From contig CANLXM010000003.1 of assembly GCA_947495165.1 (NCBI GenBank), positions 656,041-720,040 on the forward strand: DNA of 64,000 bases. Direction: 5' to 3'. Below the pieces are notes generated by a model. That model saw only the letters and a list, made by a program, of their open reading frames with translations. It ran no database searches and had not been told where the DNA came from. Position numbers and translations under genes: made by a program. Origin of the DNA: an uncultured Cellulomonadaceae bacterium (lineage in GTDB: Bacteria > Actinomycetota > Actinomycetes > Actinomycetales > Cellulomonadaceae). Positions 37,703 to 47,375 of this stretch are shown piece by piece. Numbering within the stretch: position 1 is the stretch's first letter; each line of letters starts with the position of its first letter.

Positions 37703-39034
37703 TTAGGCCGTCATGAGGAGGCGGTCGAGGACGCGGACGCCGAACTTCAGCGCCGAGACCGGGACGCGCTCGTCGACGCCGTGGAACATGCCGGCGAAGT
37801 CCGCGTCCGCGGGCAGCTGCAGCGGCACGAACCCGTAGCCGGTGATGCCCAGGCGTGCGAGCGACTTGTTGTCCGTGCCTCCGGAGAGCATGTACGGCAG
37901 CGCGAGAGCGCCCGGGTCCTCGGCGCCGAGCGCCGCGACCATCGTGTCGACGAGCGTGCCCTCGAACGGCACCTCGAGCGCCCGGTCCTCGTGGATCGGT
38001 TCGATGCGCACCCGCTCCCCCGCGAGCTCGGTCAGCACGCGCTTGATCTCGTCACCCTGCCCGGGCAGGAACCGCGTGTCGATGACGCCCGTGGCGGCCC
38101 CGGGGATGACGTTCGCCTTGTAGCCGGCGTCAAGCTGGGTCGGCGCCGAGGTGTTCTTCAGCGTCGCCCCCACGAACTTGGCGGTGGGCCCGAGCGCGTC
38201 GACCAGCGCGTCGATCGCGCCGTCGTCCTCGGGGTCGAACGGCAGGCCGGTGAGGTCGGCGACGCCCTCGAGGAGCTGCCGGACGGTCGGCGTGAGCACC
38301 GTGGGCCAGGGGTGCGCCCCGATCCGGGCCATCGCCGCGGCCAGGTTGGTGACGGCGTTGTCGACGTTGACCTGCGAGCCGTGGCCCGCCCGGCCGTCCG
38401 CGACGAGCCGCAGCCAGCCGATGCCTTTCTCCGCCGTCTGCAGCAGGTACGCGCGGCGGCCACCGAGCTCGACGGAGAACCCGCCCACCTCGCTCACGGC
38501 CTCCGTCGCGCCCTCGAACAGCTCGGGCTTGTGCTTGACCGCCCACTGAGCGCCGTGCACGCCGCCGGCCTCCTCGTCAGCGAAGAACGCGACGACGACG
38601 TCACGCGCCGGAGAACGCCCCTCGCGGACCATCTGGCGCACGACCGCGAGCATCATCGCGTCCATGTCCTTCATGTCGACCGCGCCGCGGCCCCAGAGCT
38701 GGCCGTCGACCTCCTCGCCGGCGAACGGATCGACCGTCCAGTCCGAGGCCTCGGCCGGGACGACGTCGAGGTGGCCGTGCAGCACGAGGGCGGGCCGGGA
38801 CTGGTCCCGCCCCTCGAGGCGCACGACGACGTTGGCGCGCCCCGGCGTCGTCTCGAAGTACGTGGGCGCGAGCCCGACCTCTTCGAGCGACCGCATCACG
38901 TACTCCGCGGCCACGCGCTCGCCGGGGCCGGTCCCGTCGCCGTAGTTGCTCGTGTCGATGCGCAGCAGGTCCTGGCAGAGGCCCGCGACCTCGTCCTCCG
39001 CCGTCGGGAAGGATCCAGGGGCGGGGGCCGTCAC
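37703..39034 (-). CDS. M20 family metallopeptidase
   Basis: A 443-residue zinc-dependent exopeptidase of the M20/M25/M40 group (dipeptidase, ArgE or DapE-like). LVLHGHLDVVPAEASDW has the first zinc His and catalytic Asp, WGRGAVDMKDMDAMML the bridging Asp, and VVAFFADEEAGG the catalytic Glu and zinc Glu. The dimerisation domain lies in the middle and a C-terminal His is expected in LPYMLSGGTDNKSLARLG. Substrate is not determined. The GTG at 39034 overlaps the M3 peptidase stop as GTGA, so both peptidases are probably made together. Confidence 0.93.
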   Translation of the reverse strand: MTAPAPGSFPTAEDEVAGLCQDLLRIDTSNYGDGTGPGERVAAEYVMRSLEEVGLAPTYFETTPGRANVVVRLEGRDQSRPALVLHGHLDVVPAEASDWTVDPFAGEEVDGQLWGRGAVDMKDMDAMMLAVVRQMVREGRSPARDVVVAFFADEEAGGVHGAQWAVKHKPELFEGATEAVSEVGGFSVELGGRRAYLLQTAEKGIGWLRLVADGRAGHGSQVNVDNAVTNLAAAMARIGAHPWPTVLTPTVRQLLEGVADLTGLPFDPEDDGAIDALVDALGPTAKFVGATLKNTSAPTQLDAGYKANVIPGAATGVIDTRFLPGQGDEIKRVLTELAGERVRIEPIHEDRALEVPFEGTLVDTMVAALGAEDPGALALPYMLSGGTDNKSLARLGITGYGFVPLQLPADADFAGMFHGVDERVPVSALKFGVRVLDRLLMTA

Positions 39035-41130
39035 GCGGTCTCCCCGGCGAGGCCGCGACGCGCGAGCAGCGGGTCGATGGACGGCGCACGGCCCCTCATC
39101 GCGGAGAACGCCGCGACCGGGTCCTGGGAGCCGCCGATGGACAGCACGTGCGCGCGGAAGGCGTCGCCGTTCTCGCGGCGCAGGCCGCCGTTCTCCTCGA
39201 ACCACTGCACGGTGTCCGCGTCGAGCACCTCGGACCACAGGTAGGAGTAGTACCCGGCCGAGTAACCGCCGGCGAAGATGTGGTTGAAGTACGACGTCCG
39301 GTACCGGGGCGGCACGGGCGCGAAGTCGAGCCCGAGCCGCTCGAGGGCCTCGCGCTCGAACGCCTCGACGTCGGCGGGCGACGCGGGGACGTCCTCGGGC
39401 GCGAGCTGGTGCCAGGCCTGGTCGAGCAGGGCCGCGGCGAGGTACTCGGTGGTGCCGAAGCCCTCGTTGAACAGGCGCGACGCGATCAGCGTCTCGACCC
39501 ACTCCGTCGGCATCGGCTCGCCCGTCTTGTGATGCACGGCGTACTCGGCCAGGAGCGACGGCTCCCACGCCCACATCTCGTTGACCTGCGAGGGGTACTC
39601 CACGAAGTCCCGCGGCACCTCGGTGCCGGACTGCGAGGGCAGCCGCACCGCTGAGAACAGCCCGTGCAGCGCGTGACCGAACTCGTGGAACATCGTGATG
39701 ACCTCGTCCCAGGCGAGCAGCGTCGGCTCACCGGGCGGCGGCTTGGGGATGTTCAGGTTGTTCACGACGACCGGCAGCTCACCCAGGAGCGTCGACTGGT
39801 CGACCAGGTTGTTCATCCACGCCCCGCCACGCTTGGACGGACGCGTGTAGAAGTCGCCGAGGAACAGGCCCATGCCACGGCCGTCGCCGTCGAAGACCTC
39901 CCAGACGCGGACGTCCGGGTGGTAGCCCAGCAGGTCGGCGCGGCGCTCGAAGGTGATCCCGAACAGCGCGGTGGCCGCGGCGAAGACCCCCTTCTCCAGC
40001 ACGGTGTTCAGCTCGAGGTACGGGCGCAGCAGCGAGTCGTCCAGACTGTAACGCTCCCGGCGCACCTGCTCGGCGTAGTAGGCCCAGTCGCAGGCGCGCA
40101 GCTGCTCCCCCGGGGTGTCGGCGTCGACGGCACGCTGCAGGTCTGCGGCCTCACGCTTGGCGTTGGCGACGGCCTTGGGTGCGAGCGGCTCGAACATCCC
40201 CATGATCGCGTCCGTGGTCCGGGCGGTGCCGTCCTCCGCGATGTACGCCGCGTGGTGGTCGTAGCCGAGCAGGCGGGCGCGCTTGGCGCGCAACGTCACG
40301 ATCTCGAGCAGGACCGGCCGGGTGTCGTGCTCGCCGGGGGTCAGGCCACGGGTCACCGAGGCCTCGTGCACCCGGGCACGCACGTCGCGGCGGGCGAGCT
40401 GGGCGAGCACGCCCTGCTGCGTGGGCAGCTGCAGCTCGATCAGGTAGCCGCCCGCGTGGCCGGCGTCGGCTGCCGCCTGGGCCGCGGCTGCGACGGCGTC
40501 CTCGGGCAGACCCTCGAGGTCCGCGACGTCGTCGATCAGCACGGCAGCCTCGTTGGTGGCGGCCAGCAGGATGCGCCCGAACTTCGCGCTGAGCTCGGCC
40601 AGGCGCGCGTTGATGCTCCGCAGCTCCTCCTGCTCGGCCTCGGGCAGGGCGACGCCGGACCGGCGGAAGTCGCGCAGCATCTCGCGGACCAGGTACTCGG
40701 TCGCGGGGTCGACCTCGAGGTCGCCCGCGTCGATCTGCTCGGCGATCGCGGAGACCTTCGCGAACAGGCGCGGCTCCATCGCGACGTAGTCCTGGTGGGC
40801 GGACAGCTCGGGGGTGAGCTCCTCCTCGATCGCGTCGAGCTCGTCGCTCGAGTCCGCGGAGGAGACGTTGTAGAACACGGTGAGCGCGCGGTGCAGCAGC
40901 GCGCCGGACCGCTCGAGCGCCTCGATCGTGTTCTCGACCGTCGGGGGCTCGGGGTTCGCGGCGATCGCGTCGACCTCGGCACGCTCGGCGGCGATGCCCG
41001 CGCGGATGGCCGGGGCGTAGTGGGCGACGGTGATCGCCGAGAAGTCGGGCAGGCCGTAGGGAAGCTCGGACGCGGCGGCGAAGGGGTTGGCAGGGTCCAG
41101 GTGGGGCGCGACAGTCATGCGCCCCATCAT
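39031..41130 (-). CDS. M3 family oligopeptidase (peptidyl-dipeptidase-like)
   Basis: A 699-residue cytosolic zinc peptidase of the thimet oligopeptidase/Dcp family. VITMFHEFGHALHGLF near residue 478 carries HExxH, with the downstream Glu in FVEYPSQVNEMWAWEP. It begins HLDPANPFAAASELPYGLPDF, typical of Dcp. Such enzymes degrade short peptides, including those released by proteases. ATGs at 41130, 41127 and 41118 are in frame; AGGA lies about 8 bases before the first, which I used. It overlaps the M20 gene and follows the phosphatase gene by 11 bases. Confidence 0.93.
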   Translation of the reverse strand: MMGRMTVAPHLDPANPFAAASELPYGLPDFSAITVAHYAPAIRAGIAAERAEVDAIAANPEPPTVENTIEALERSGALLHRALTVFYNVSSADSSDELDAIEEELTPELSAHQDYVAMEPRLFAKVSAIAEQIDAGDLEVDPATEYLVREMLRDFRRSGVALPEAEQEELRSINARLAELSAKFGRILLAATNEAAVLIDDVADLEGLPEDAVAAAAQAAADAGHAGGYLIELQLPTQQGVLAQLARRDVRARVHEASVTRGLTPGEHDTRPVLLEIVTLRAKRARLLGYDHHAAYIAEDGTARTTDAIMGMFEPLAPKAVANAKREAADLQRAVDADTPGEQLRACDWAYYAEQVRRERYSLDDSLLRPYLELNTVLEKGVFAAATALFGITFERRADLLGYHPDVRVWEVFDGDGRGMGLFLGDFYTRPSKRGGAWMNNLVDQSTLLGELPVVVNNLNIPKPPPGEPTLLAWDEVITMFHEFGHALHGLFSAVRLPSQSGTEVPRDFVEYPSQVNEMWAWEPSLLAEYAVHHKTGEPMPTEWVETLIASRLFNEGFGTTEYLAAALLDQAWHQLAPEDVPASPADVEAFEREALERLGLDFAPVPPRYRTSYFNHIFAGGYSAGYYSYLWSEVLDADTVQWFEENGGLRRENGDAFRAHVLSIGGSQDPVAAFSAMRGRAPSIDPLLARRGLAGETA

Positions 41131-41141
41131 CACCCATTTCC

Positions 41142-42905
41142 TCAGGTCGGGGGGTGGAGGCGTGCGGCGAGCACCGCGACGTCGTCCTTCTCCCGGGCGT
41201 CGCCCATCTCGGAGACGATGAGGTCCAGCATGGTCGGGAGGTCCTTGCGTGCGTGCCGGGACGCGACCGTGCACAGCTCGGACACCATGTCGTTGAACGA
41301 CGACCAGCGCCGCTCGACCAGGCCGTCGGTGAACATGAGGATCGAGGTTCCCGGCTCGATGAACTCCGTGTGGTTGCGGCGCGGCGCCTCCGCACTGACG
41401 CCGAGCAGGAGGTCCGACGTGCCGGTGACCTCGCGGGCGTTCCCGTCTGCGTCGACGACCACGGGCGAGGGGTGCCCGGCGCTGGACCACGTGATGCGCG
41501 CGGGCACGCCGGGCTCGGCCGACGGCTCGACCTGCAGCACCACGGCCGTGGCCATCGTGGCGGCGTCGAGCAGGAGGTTGGCGCGGTCGAGGCGCGTGAG
41601 GAGCATCGCGGGGTCCTCGTGCCGGTCGGCGACGAACCCACGCAGGATCGAGCGCAGGTGGCCCATCTGGGCAGCGGCCTCGATGTTGTGCCCGACGACG
41701 TCGCCGATGATCAGCGTGACCACGCCGTGCGCGGAGATCGCGTCGTACCAGTCACCGCCGACCTGCTCGTGCGCGCTCGCCGGGACGTACCGCGCCGCGA
41801 GGGTCATGGCGTCGGTCTTGGGCAGGCGGGTGAGCATGGCTTCCTGGAGCGTCTGCGCGACCTCGTGCCGCTCGCGCAGCAGCTGCGCGCGGTCCAGGGC
41901 CTGACCTGCGTACCGGGCCAGGGCGACCTTGAGCTCACGCGACTCCGCGATGGGTTCGCGCGGCAGCTCCCAGCCCAGCCAGATCCAGCCCTGGGCCTGG
42001 CCGTCGAGCACCACGGGGAGGTAGCTCTCGGCCTCGACGAGCGCGGACGTCGTCCCCGCGAGCGTGGCGTACTCGTCGAGCATACGTGCCTTGGTCGCGA
42101 AGAAGCGCGCCTTGCGGTCGATCACGCAGTGCGGGCCCGGGTGGTCGCTGGCTCGCGCGATGCCCGTGTAGTCGCCCGGCCGGTCGGCGGGAAGGTCGGC
42201 GTCGTCGATCGCGACGAACTCGCCGTCACGCTCCAGCACGAGCGCGGACGCGATCACCCCGAGGGCGCTGTGGGCGAGCGTCGTGACGGTCGCGGCGATC
42301 TCCTCGATCGTCGAGGTCTCGCCGAGCGCCTCGCTGAACATCAGCAGGAGGCGGTTGAGCCGGCTGATGCGAGTGGCGCGGTGCTGGGTGCTGCGCACGC
42401 GCCGCTCGACCGAGCGGGCAGCGACGGACGAGGAGCAGATCGCGGCGAGGTCGGTGAGGTCGGCCAGCTGGCGCGCGGTGAAGTCCCGGGCATGGTTGTC
42501 GATGACGCACAGCACGCCGGCGACCGTGCCGTCGGCGTCGGTGAGCGGGACGCCCGCGTAGGCGCGGGCGCTGAGCTCGCTGACCAGGGCGGAGCCGGCG
42601 GCGTGCGGGTCGGCGAGCACGTCCTCGTGGACCACCGACCGGCTGGTCCGGACGAAGTCGGTGCTGAACGTGTCCACGAGCGACATCCGGCGTCGCGTGG
42701 CGTACGGCTCGGCGACTCCGGAGGCGCCCGGGAGGATCGGACCGTCGGGATCGTGCAGCATGACGAGGGCCACGGGCGCGTCCGCGACGCGGCAGGCGAT
42801 CGACGCGAACCGGTCGAACTCGTCGTCGGGGCCAGCCGGGATCGTGGCGTCGGAGCCACCGCTCCGCTCGTCGCGCCAGGTCGCCGTCTCAGTCACGTCA
42901 GTCAT
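41142..42905 (-). CDS. GAF-GAF-PP2C (SpoIIE-type) phosphatase
   Basis: A 587-residue signalling phosphatase. Two GAF-like sensor domains (about 25-160 and 190-330) precede a SpoIIE/PP2C domain: HEQVGGDWYDAISAHG and TLIIGDVVGHNIEAAAQMGH hold the metal-binding aspartates, SSAGHPSPVVVD and MFTDGLVERR the rest of the core. Such proteins usually dephosphorylate anti-sigma factor antagonists, but no partner gene is adjacent. No membrane helix is present. The ATG at 42905 has GGAGA close upstream. Confidence 0.93.
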   Translation of the reverse strand: MTDVTETATWRDERSGGSDATIPAGPDDEFDRFASIACRVADAPVALVMLHDPDGPILPGASGVAEPYATRRRMSLVDTFSTDFVRTSRSVVHEDVLADPHAAGSALVSELSARAYAGVPLTDADGTVAGVLCVIDNHARDFTARQLADLTDLAAICSSSVAARSVERRVRSTQHRATRISRLNRLLLMFSEALGETSTIEEIAATVTTLAHSALGVIASALVLERDGEFVAIDDADLPADRPGDYTGIARASDHPGPHCVIDRKARFFATKARMLDEYATLAGTTSALVEAESYLPVVLDGQAQGWIWLGWELPREPIAESRELKVALARYAGQALDRAQLLRERHEVAQTLQEAMLTRLPKTDAMTLAARYVPASAHEQVGGDWYDAISAHGVVTLIIGDVVGHNIEAAAQMGHLRSILRGFVADRHEDPAMLLTRLDRANLLLDAATMATAVVLQVEPSAEPGVPARITWSSAGHPSPVVVDADGNAREVTGTSDLLLGVSAEAPRRNHTEFIEPGTSILMFTDGLVERRWSSFNDMVSELCTVASRHARKDLPTMLDLIVSEMGDAREKDDVAVLAARLHPPT

Positions 42906-42992
42906 TCTCCACGATGGCGCGCGCGTTCCCAGCCACGCGGTTCCGTCCCGGCGCGTCGCGCAGCGTCCGGGAGATAACCGCCCAAATGGCTG

Positions 42993-44102
42993 TCACTGCA
43001 GGTCAGCGAGCCGGGTCCAGGGAAGGTCGTGCGCCTGCGCCACGCCTTCCTGGATCAGGGTCCCGGCATGGGCGTTCACGCCACGCGCCAGGGCGGGGTC
43101 CGACGACGTCGCCGCGCGCCAGCCGTGGGCGGCGAGCGCGCGGACGTAGGGCATCGTCACGGCGGTCAGCGCATGCGTCGAGGTCACGGGCACGATGCCC
43201 GGCATGTTCGCGACGCAGTAGAAGGTGGACCTGTGGACCGCGAAGGTCGGCTCAGCGTGCGTCGTGGGGCGCGTGGACTCGAAACACCCACCCTGGTCGA
43301 CGGCGATGTCGACGAGGACAGACCCGGGTCGCATGCGCGCGACCAGGTCGTCGGTCACCAGGGTGGGCGCGCGGCGGCCGGGCACGAGCACAGCGCCGAC
43401 GACGAGATCGGCTCCGAGCACGGCCTGCTCGACGGCGTAGGCGCTCGAGGCGAGCGTGCGCACGCGTCCGCCGTAGCCGGCGTCGAGCTCGCGCAGGCGC
43501 GGCAGGCTCAGGTCGATGACGCTCACGTCGGCGCGCAGCCCGACGGCGATGTCGGCGGCATGCTTGCCCGCGTTGCCGCCGCCGAGCACGACGACGGACG
43601 CGGGCGCTACCCCGGGCACCCCGCCGGGCAGGACCCCGCGCCCGCCGGCGTTGGCGAGGAGGTAATGCGCGCCCACCTGGGTCGCCAGGCGTCCGGCGAC
43701 CTCGCTCATGGGGGCGAGCAGCGGCAGAGAGCCGTCCTCGAGCTCGACCGTCTCGTAGGCGATCGCGGTGGTGCCGGCCGCCAGGAGCGCCTCGGTGCAC
43801 TCTCGGCTGGCGGCAAGGTGCAGGAAGGTGAAGAGCGTCTGGTCCTCGCGCAGCCGGTGGTACTCCTCAGGTACCGGCTCCTTGACCTTGCACACGAGCT
43901 CGGCCGCCCAGGCGTCGTCGGCGGTCGGGACGATCCGCCCGCCGGCGGCGCGGTACTCGTCGTCGGTGACGCCCGACCCGGTGCCGGCCTCGGTCTCGAC
44001 GAGGACCTCGTGACCGTCGGCGACCAGCGCGTGCACGCCGGCGGGCGTCAGGGCGACGCGGTACTCGTGGTTCTTGAGCTCGCGGGGAACTCCGACGCGC
44101 AT
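42993..44102 (-). CDS. ald: Alanine dehydrogenase
   Basis: Ald interconverts alanine and pyruvate plus ammonia with NAD. The 369-residue protein begins MRVGVPRELKNHEYRVALTP; the catalytic Lys is in VCKVKEPVPEEY and His in TFLHLAAS. The Rossmann motif is VVVLGGGNAGKHAADIAVGL, and VDIAVDQGGCFESTRPTTH follows. The ATG at 44102 has GAGGAG upstream. It is divergent from the fructosamine-kinase-like gene. Ald is often induced when oxygen falls in actinobacteria. Confidence 0.97.
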   Translation of the reverse strand: MRVGVPRELKNHEYRVALTPAGVHALVADGHEVLVETEAGTGSGVTDDEYRAAGGRIVPTADDAWAAELVCKVKEPVPEEYHRLREDQTLFTFLHLAASRECTEALLAAGTTAIAYETVELEDGSLPLLAPMSEVAGRLATQVGAHYLLANAGGRGVLPGGVPGVAPASVVVLGGGNAGKHAADIAVGLRADVSVIDLSLPRLRELDAGYGGRVRTLASSAYAVEQAVLGADLVVGAVLVPGRRAPTLVTDDLVARMRPGSVLVDIAVDQGGCFESTRPTTHAEPTFAVHRSTFYCVANMPGIVPVTSTHALTAVTMPYVRALAAHGWRAATSSDPALARGVNAHAGTLIQEGVAQAHDLPWTRLADLQ

Positions 44103-44224
44103 GTGACGCTCCTCACATCGTGGTGGCTGCGGTGAGGATGCCACGTCCCCGCGCTCGGCAACACCCCGGCGCGCTCGGCGAGCTCTCCGTGACGTCGTCG
44201 GCGCGCGCGTGGTGGGATGGCGCC

Positions 44225-45019
44225 ATGGGGTCGTTTCGCAAGCAGCGGGCCGCTGCGCCGCGCGGGTTCTTCGCCTGCGAGGCTGCGGGCCTGCGCTGGC
44301 TGGCCGACGCCGCGGCCGTCCGCGTGGTCCAGGTGCTGACCGTCGACGACCACGGACTGGACCTCGAGCGGATCGAGTCCGCGTCGCCAACGCTCGAGGC
44401 GGCGCGGACGTTCGGCCGTGATCTCGCCCGCCTGCACGACGCCGGAGCACCCTCGTTCGGCTCTCCTCCCCCGGGCTGGGCGGGCGACGGGTTTTTCGGT
44501 CCGCTCGATGATCCCTACCCGTTGGTCGCCGGCGCGCACGGCACCTGGGGCGCCCACTACGCCGACGACCGCGTGACCCAGGTGGTCGACCTGCTGGGCG
44601 CGGCGCTCCCCCGCGGCGCGCGCACCGACCTCGCGCACGTCCGCGAGCGCCTACGAGCCGGGACCTGGGACGACGACGACGCTCCCGCTCGCCTGCACGG
44701 GGACCTCTGGTCGGGAAACCTCCTGTGGACGCCCGACGGCGCCGGCGGCGTCGAGGCGGTGCTGATCGATCCGGCCGCGCACGGCGGGCACCGGCTGACC
44801 GACCTCGCGATGCTCGAGCTGTTCGGCGCACCGCACCTGGACGCGATCTTCGAGGCGTACGACGAGGCTCATCCCCTACGGGATGGCTGGCGCGAGCTGC
44901 TGGGACTGCACCAGATCTATCCCGTCGGAATGCACGCGGTGCTGTTCGGAGGCGGGTACCTGGGCCAGCTCGGACACTTGGCTGCAAGGTATGCGCGCAC
45001 GACTCCCGGGGAGAGCTGA
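44225..45019 (+). CDS. Fructosamine kinase-like phosphotransferase
   Basis: A 264-residue protein of the fructosamine kinase/APH fold. LHGDLWSGNLLWTPDG has the catalytic Asp and Asn, VLIDPAAHGGHRLTDLAML the DFG-like metal site, and DDPYPLVAGAHGTWGAHYAD the family's mid region. It may remove sugars from glycated proteins or phosphorylate a related amine. The ATG at 44225 is the best-supported start, although the frame stays open upstream and no clear ribosome site is present. The next gene starts 2 bases after its stop. Confidence 0.9.
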   Translation: MGSFRKQRAAAPRGFFACEAAGLRWLADAAAVRVVQVLTVDDHGLDLERIESASPTLEAARTFGRDLARLHDAGAPSFGSPPPGWAGDGFFGPLDDPYPLVAGAHGTWGAHYADDRVTQVVDLLGAALPRGARTDLAHVRERLRAGTWDDDDAPARLHGDLWSGNLLWTPDGAGGVEAVLIDPAAHGGHRLTDLAMLELFGAPHLDAIFEAYDEAHPLRDGWRELLGLHQIYPVGMHAVLFGGGYLGQLGHLAARYARTTPGES

Positions 45020-45021
45020 CG

Positions 45022-45483
45022 ATGGCACGCAGACACCAGCCGCCGGTGCCGATGGATCCGGCGTCCTACCGGCGCATGGATATCGAGGAGCGCGCGGACT
45101 GGGCGCAGGTCTCGGGGCCGCTCAGCCCGGAGCTGCTCGAGGCGGTCCTGTCCGACGACCCGTATGTGATCGCGGAGTTCGCCCGCGCGCCCCTGCCTGC
45201 GGAAAACCTTGCCGAACTGCACCGTCACGTGACCGATCCCGTGGTGCGAGAGTGGATCGCGACGAACTTCAAGGCTCCGCTGGAGCTCATGGCTGCTGTG
45301 CCCTTGCAGCGGCACACCGTGCACTCGGCCATGGAGTTCCTGGAGCGACTGGGGATCTGGGAGACCCACGGCGAGCAGCTGTCGCGGCTCCTCAACCAGA
45401 TGGACGACGACGCGCGGCCGATCCTCGAGGCCGTCCGAACCGAGCTCGGGATCGACATCGACGTCCCCACCGAGGACGAGTGA
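45022..45483 (+). CDS. LRV/HEAT-like hypothetical protein
   Basis: A 153-residue soluble protein without an assigned function. Residues 30-100 contain units such as LSDDPYVIAEFARAP and HVTDPVVREWIATNF followed by APLELM, which resemble the leucine-rich variant/HEAT repeats that form superhelical binding surfaces. The C-terminus is acidic. The ATG at 45022 lies 2 bases after the preceding stop, so it is probably coupled to the kinase-like gene. It converges on the YwqG-like gene with a 12-base gap. Confidence 0.75.
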   Translation: MARRHQPPVPMDPASYRRMDIEERADWAQVSGPLSPELLEAVLSDDPYVIAEFARAPLPAENLAELHRHVTDPVVREWIATNFKAPLELMAAVPLQRHTVHSAMEFLERLGIWETHGEQLSRLLNQMDDDARPILEAVRTELGIDIDVPTEDE

Positions 45484-45495
45484 GCCGCCTGCGCC

Positions 45496-46398
45496 TCAGT
45501 CGGTCCGCGTGAGACACCACGCACGTTCGAAGGCGCGCGCCTCCAGGTCGCTCCGCCGCATCCACACCTCGAGCGGCGCTGCGTCACCGAACCAGCCCTC
45601 GAGGTGCGTCCACGATTCGATGTCGAACAGGAGGCGATGCTCGTCGTCCTGCTCGCGCAACGGCAGGACCTCGGCGAGCACCTCGCGGATCGCTCCCGCA
45701 CCGTTCTGGGAGTGGCCGTACGCGTGGGTCACGGGGACGGCCGGGCCGCTGACCTCACCCCAGACGTGCGGCCTCCACGCCTGCTGGATCGCTGCATGGA
45801 CGCGTTCCGCCGCCTTGACCGTCGCTGCGCCGTGGGAGGCGACATCGAGCGGGGACGGCACGGAGTACGCGGCCATAAAGCCTGCCGCCTGGCACACCTC
45901 ACTCGGGGTGTCGAGGTCGGCTGGAGCGCTCAGGAAGCGAGACCGGTCCGGCTCCTCGGTCCACCGGACGAGCCATCCCTTCTGCTCGCCGTCGGCTGGC
46001 TCCCAGCCATACACCGACAGGTCATGGAAGATCTCCAGGGCGCCCGTGGTCGGCAGGCCTTGCCGGTGCTCGGGCCAGGCCTCCTTCTCCTCGGTCACGG
46101 AGGCGTCTGCCAGGTCTCGCATCGAGAACGTCGCGACGTGCGCGAGAGGCGCTCCCCCGGCGTTGCGGGGCCACTCCTGCCGCCCGGCGACGGCGGGACC
46201 TCCGAGCCATGCCAGCTCAGCGCCCGTGGACCACAGCTCCCGCACGATGTCCTCGCCGGGCGCGAAACCCTGGACGGACAGGATGGGAGACCACGCCGCG
46301 CGGTCGGCGAGCGGCCGCGCAGCCGACCCCATGCGTGCGAGCCCTTCCTCGACGATCGGCCACGTCCCGGCTACCGGCACGGTACGACGCTTCCACAT
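45496..46398 (-). CDS. YwqG/DUF1963-like protein
   Basis: A 300-residue protein with a YwqG-like (DUF1963) appearance: LAWLGGPAVAGRQEWPRN and APLAHVATFSMRDL resemble the family's Gly-Gly-Pro plus Trp-Pro segment and the following strand. The C-terminal half contains EVSGPAVPVTHAYGHSQNG and many Trp residues. YwqG proteins have no established biochemical role and some occur as toxin immunity proteins; no toxin is seen beside it. The ATG at 46398 has GAGAGGAG upstream. Confidence 0.65.
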   Translation of the reverse strand: MWKRRTVPVAGTWPIVEEGLARMGSAARPLADRAAWSPILSVQGFAPGEDIVRELWSTGAELAWLGGPAVAGRQEWPRNAGGAPLAHVATFSMRDLADASVTEEKEAWPEHRQGLPTTGALEIFHDLSVYGWEPADGEQKGWLVRWTEEPDRSRFLSAPADLDTPSEVCQAAGFMAAYSVPSPLDVASHGAATVKAAERVHAAIQQAWRPHVWGEVSGPAVPVTHAYGHSQNGAGAIREVLAEVLPLREQDDEHRLLFDIESWTHLEGWFGDAAPLEVWMRRSDLEARAFERAWCLTRTD

Positions 46399-46438
46399 GG
46401 GCGACTCCTCTCGCTCAACGGCCGCGCGAAGGCCGCAC

Positions 46439-47308
46439 CTACAGGAAGACCTTCTCACCGTCGGTGAAGAACGGCTGGAACTTGCCGATCTCCCACGAGA
46501 CGACCTCGTCCAGGACGCTGAGCGGGGTGTGCTTGCGCAGCCCCCCGGAGGCATCTCCGCCGGCGACGAAGAACTCGACGTTGCCCGTCTGCCCCTCGGC
46601 GATCGGGTCGATGACCTGCGTCGCGATGGCGATGATCGTCCCCTCGGCGTCAAGACCGTTGAGCTGCACGGAGTCATCCTTGGCCGAGGAGATCCGGTCG
46701 GGCAGTCCGGCGGTGCGCCCGTTGACGGTGAGCTCGGCGGTGAGCTTGGCGTCCGCGCCCTTGCCGATCGTCTCCCCGACCGTGACCTCAGCGTCGTAGT
46801 AGTCGACCATGAACCGACGCTGGCGGATCTCACCGACGCTGGGGGTGATGGCCGCGGCGGGGGTCGCGTCGGCGGCGTCTGCGGTGAAGTCGACTCCCGA
46901 CTCGAGGTCGAACGCCTGGGCGCGGTAGGTCTGACCTGGCTCGAGCGCGACGTAGATGTCTTCGCGCAGCACCTCGGTGCCGCCGACCTCGGCCGACAGA
47001 TCGATGTCGAAGCTGCACGGCGCGCTCGAGGTGTTCGTGATCGTGACCGGGTAGTAGTGGCGCCACGTCCGGTCCAGGGACTCCGACCACTCGTCCGACG
47101 CGGCGGAGATCTCACCGAAGGTGATCGACAGGTCGTCGGAGGTGGCGAAGCCATCGACACATGACCCGCCGGGACCAACCTCCTCGGCGGCAGGTCCGGA
47201 GCTTGTCGGAGGTGCGCCGTGTGTCGGCTCGGACGGCTCCGACGGGGAGCATCCGGTCAGGACGATCAGGGCCAGGGCGGCGGTGAGAACCTTGCGTGAC
47301 AGCTGCAT
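46439..47308 (-). CDS. Lipoprotein, paralogue A
   Basis: A 289-residue predicted lipoprotein with a signal peptide and lipobox LIVLTGC, then a Ser/Pro/Thr linker. The mature part is beta-rich: WRHYYPVTITNTSSAPCSF, IYVALEPGQTYRA, GVDFTADAADATPAA and LNGLDAEGTII each have a counterpart in the adjacent gene. The layout recalls DUF4352-type immunoglobulin-like domains, but I cannot assign it firmly. It starts at ATG 47308 with AAGGAG upstream and is 67 bases after paralogue B, in the same direction. Confidence 0.75.
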   Translation of the reverse strand: MQLSRKVLTAALALIVLTGCSPSEPSEPTHGAPPTSSGPAAEEVGPGGSCVDGFATSDDLSITFGEISAASDEWSESLDRTWRHYYPVTITNTSSAPCSFDIDLSAEVGGTEVLREDIYVALEPGQTYRAQAFDLESGVDFTADAADATPAAAITPSVGEIRQRRFMVDYYDAEVTVGETIGKGADAKLTAELTVNGRTAGLPDRISSAKDDSVQLNGLDAEGTIIAIATQVIDPIAEGQTGNVEFFVAGGDASGGLRKHTPLSVLDEVVSWEIGKFQPFFTDGEKVFL

Positions 47309-47375
47309 ACGGAGACTCCTTGAGGGATGGAGAGCGGCGAGTGCGGGCGCCGGTGGCCGCCAGCGCGAGTGGATG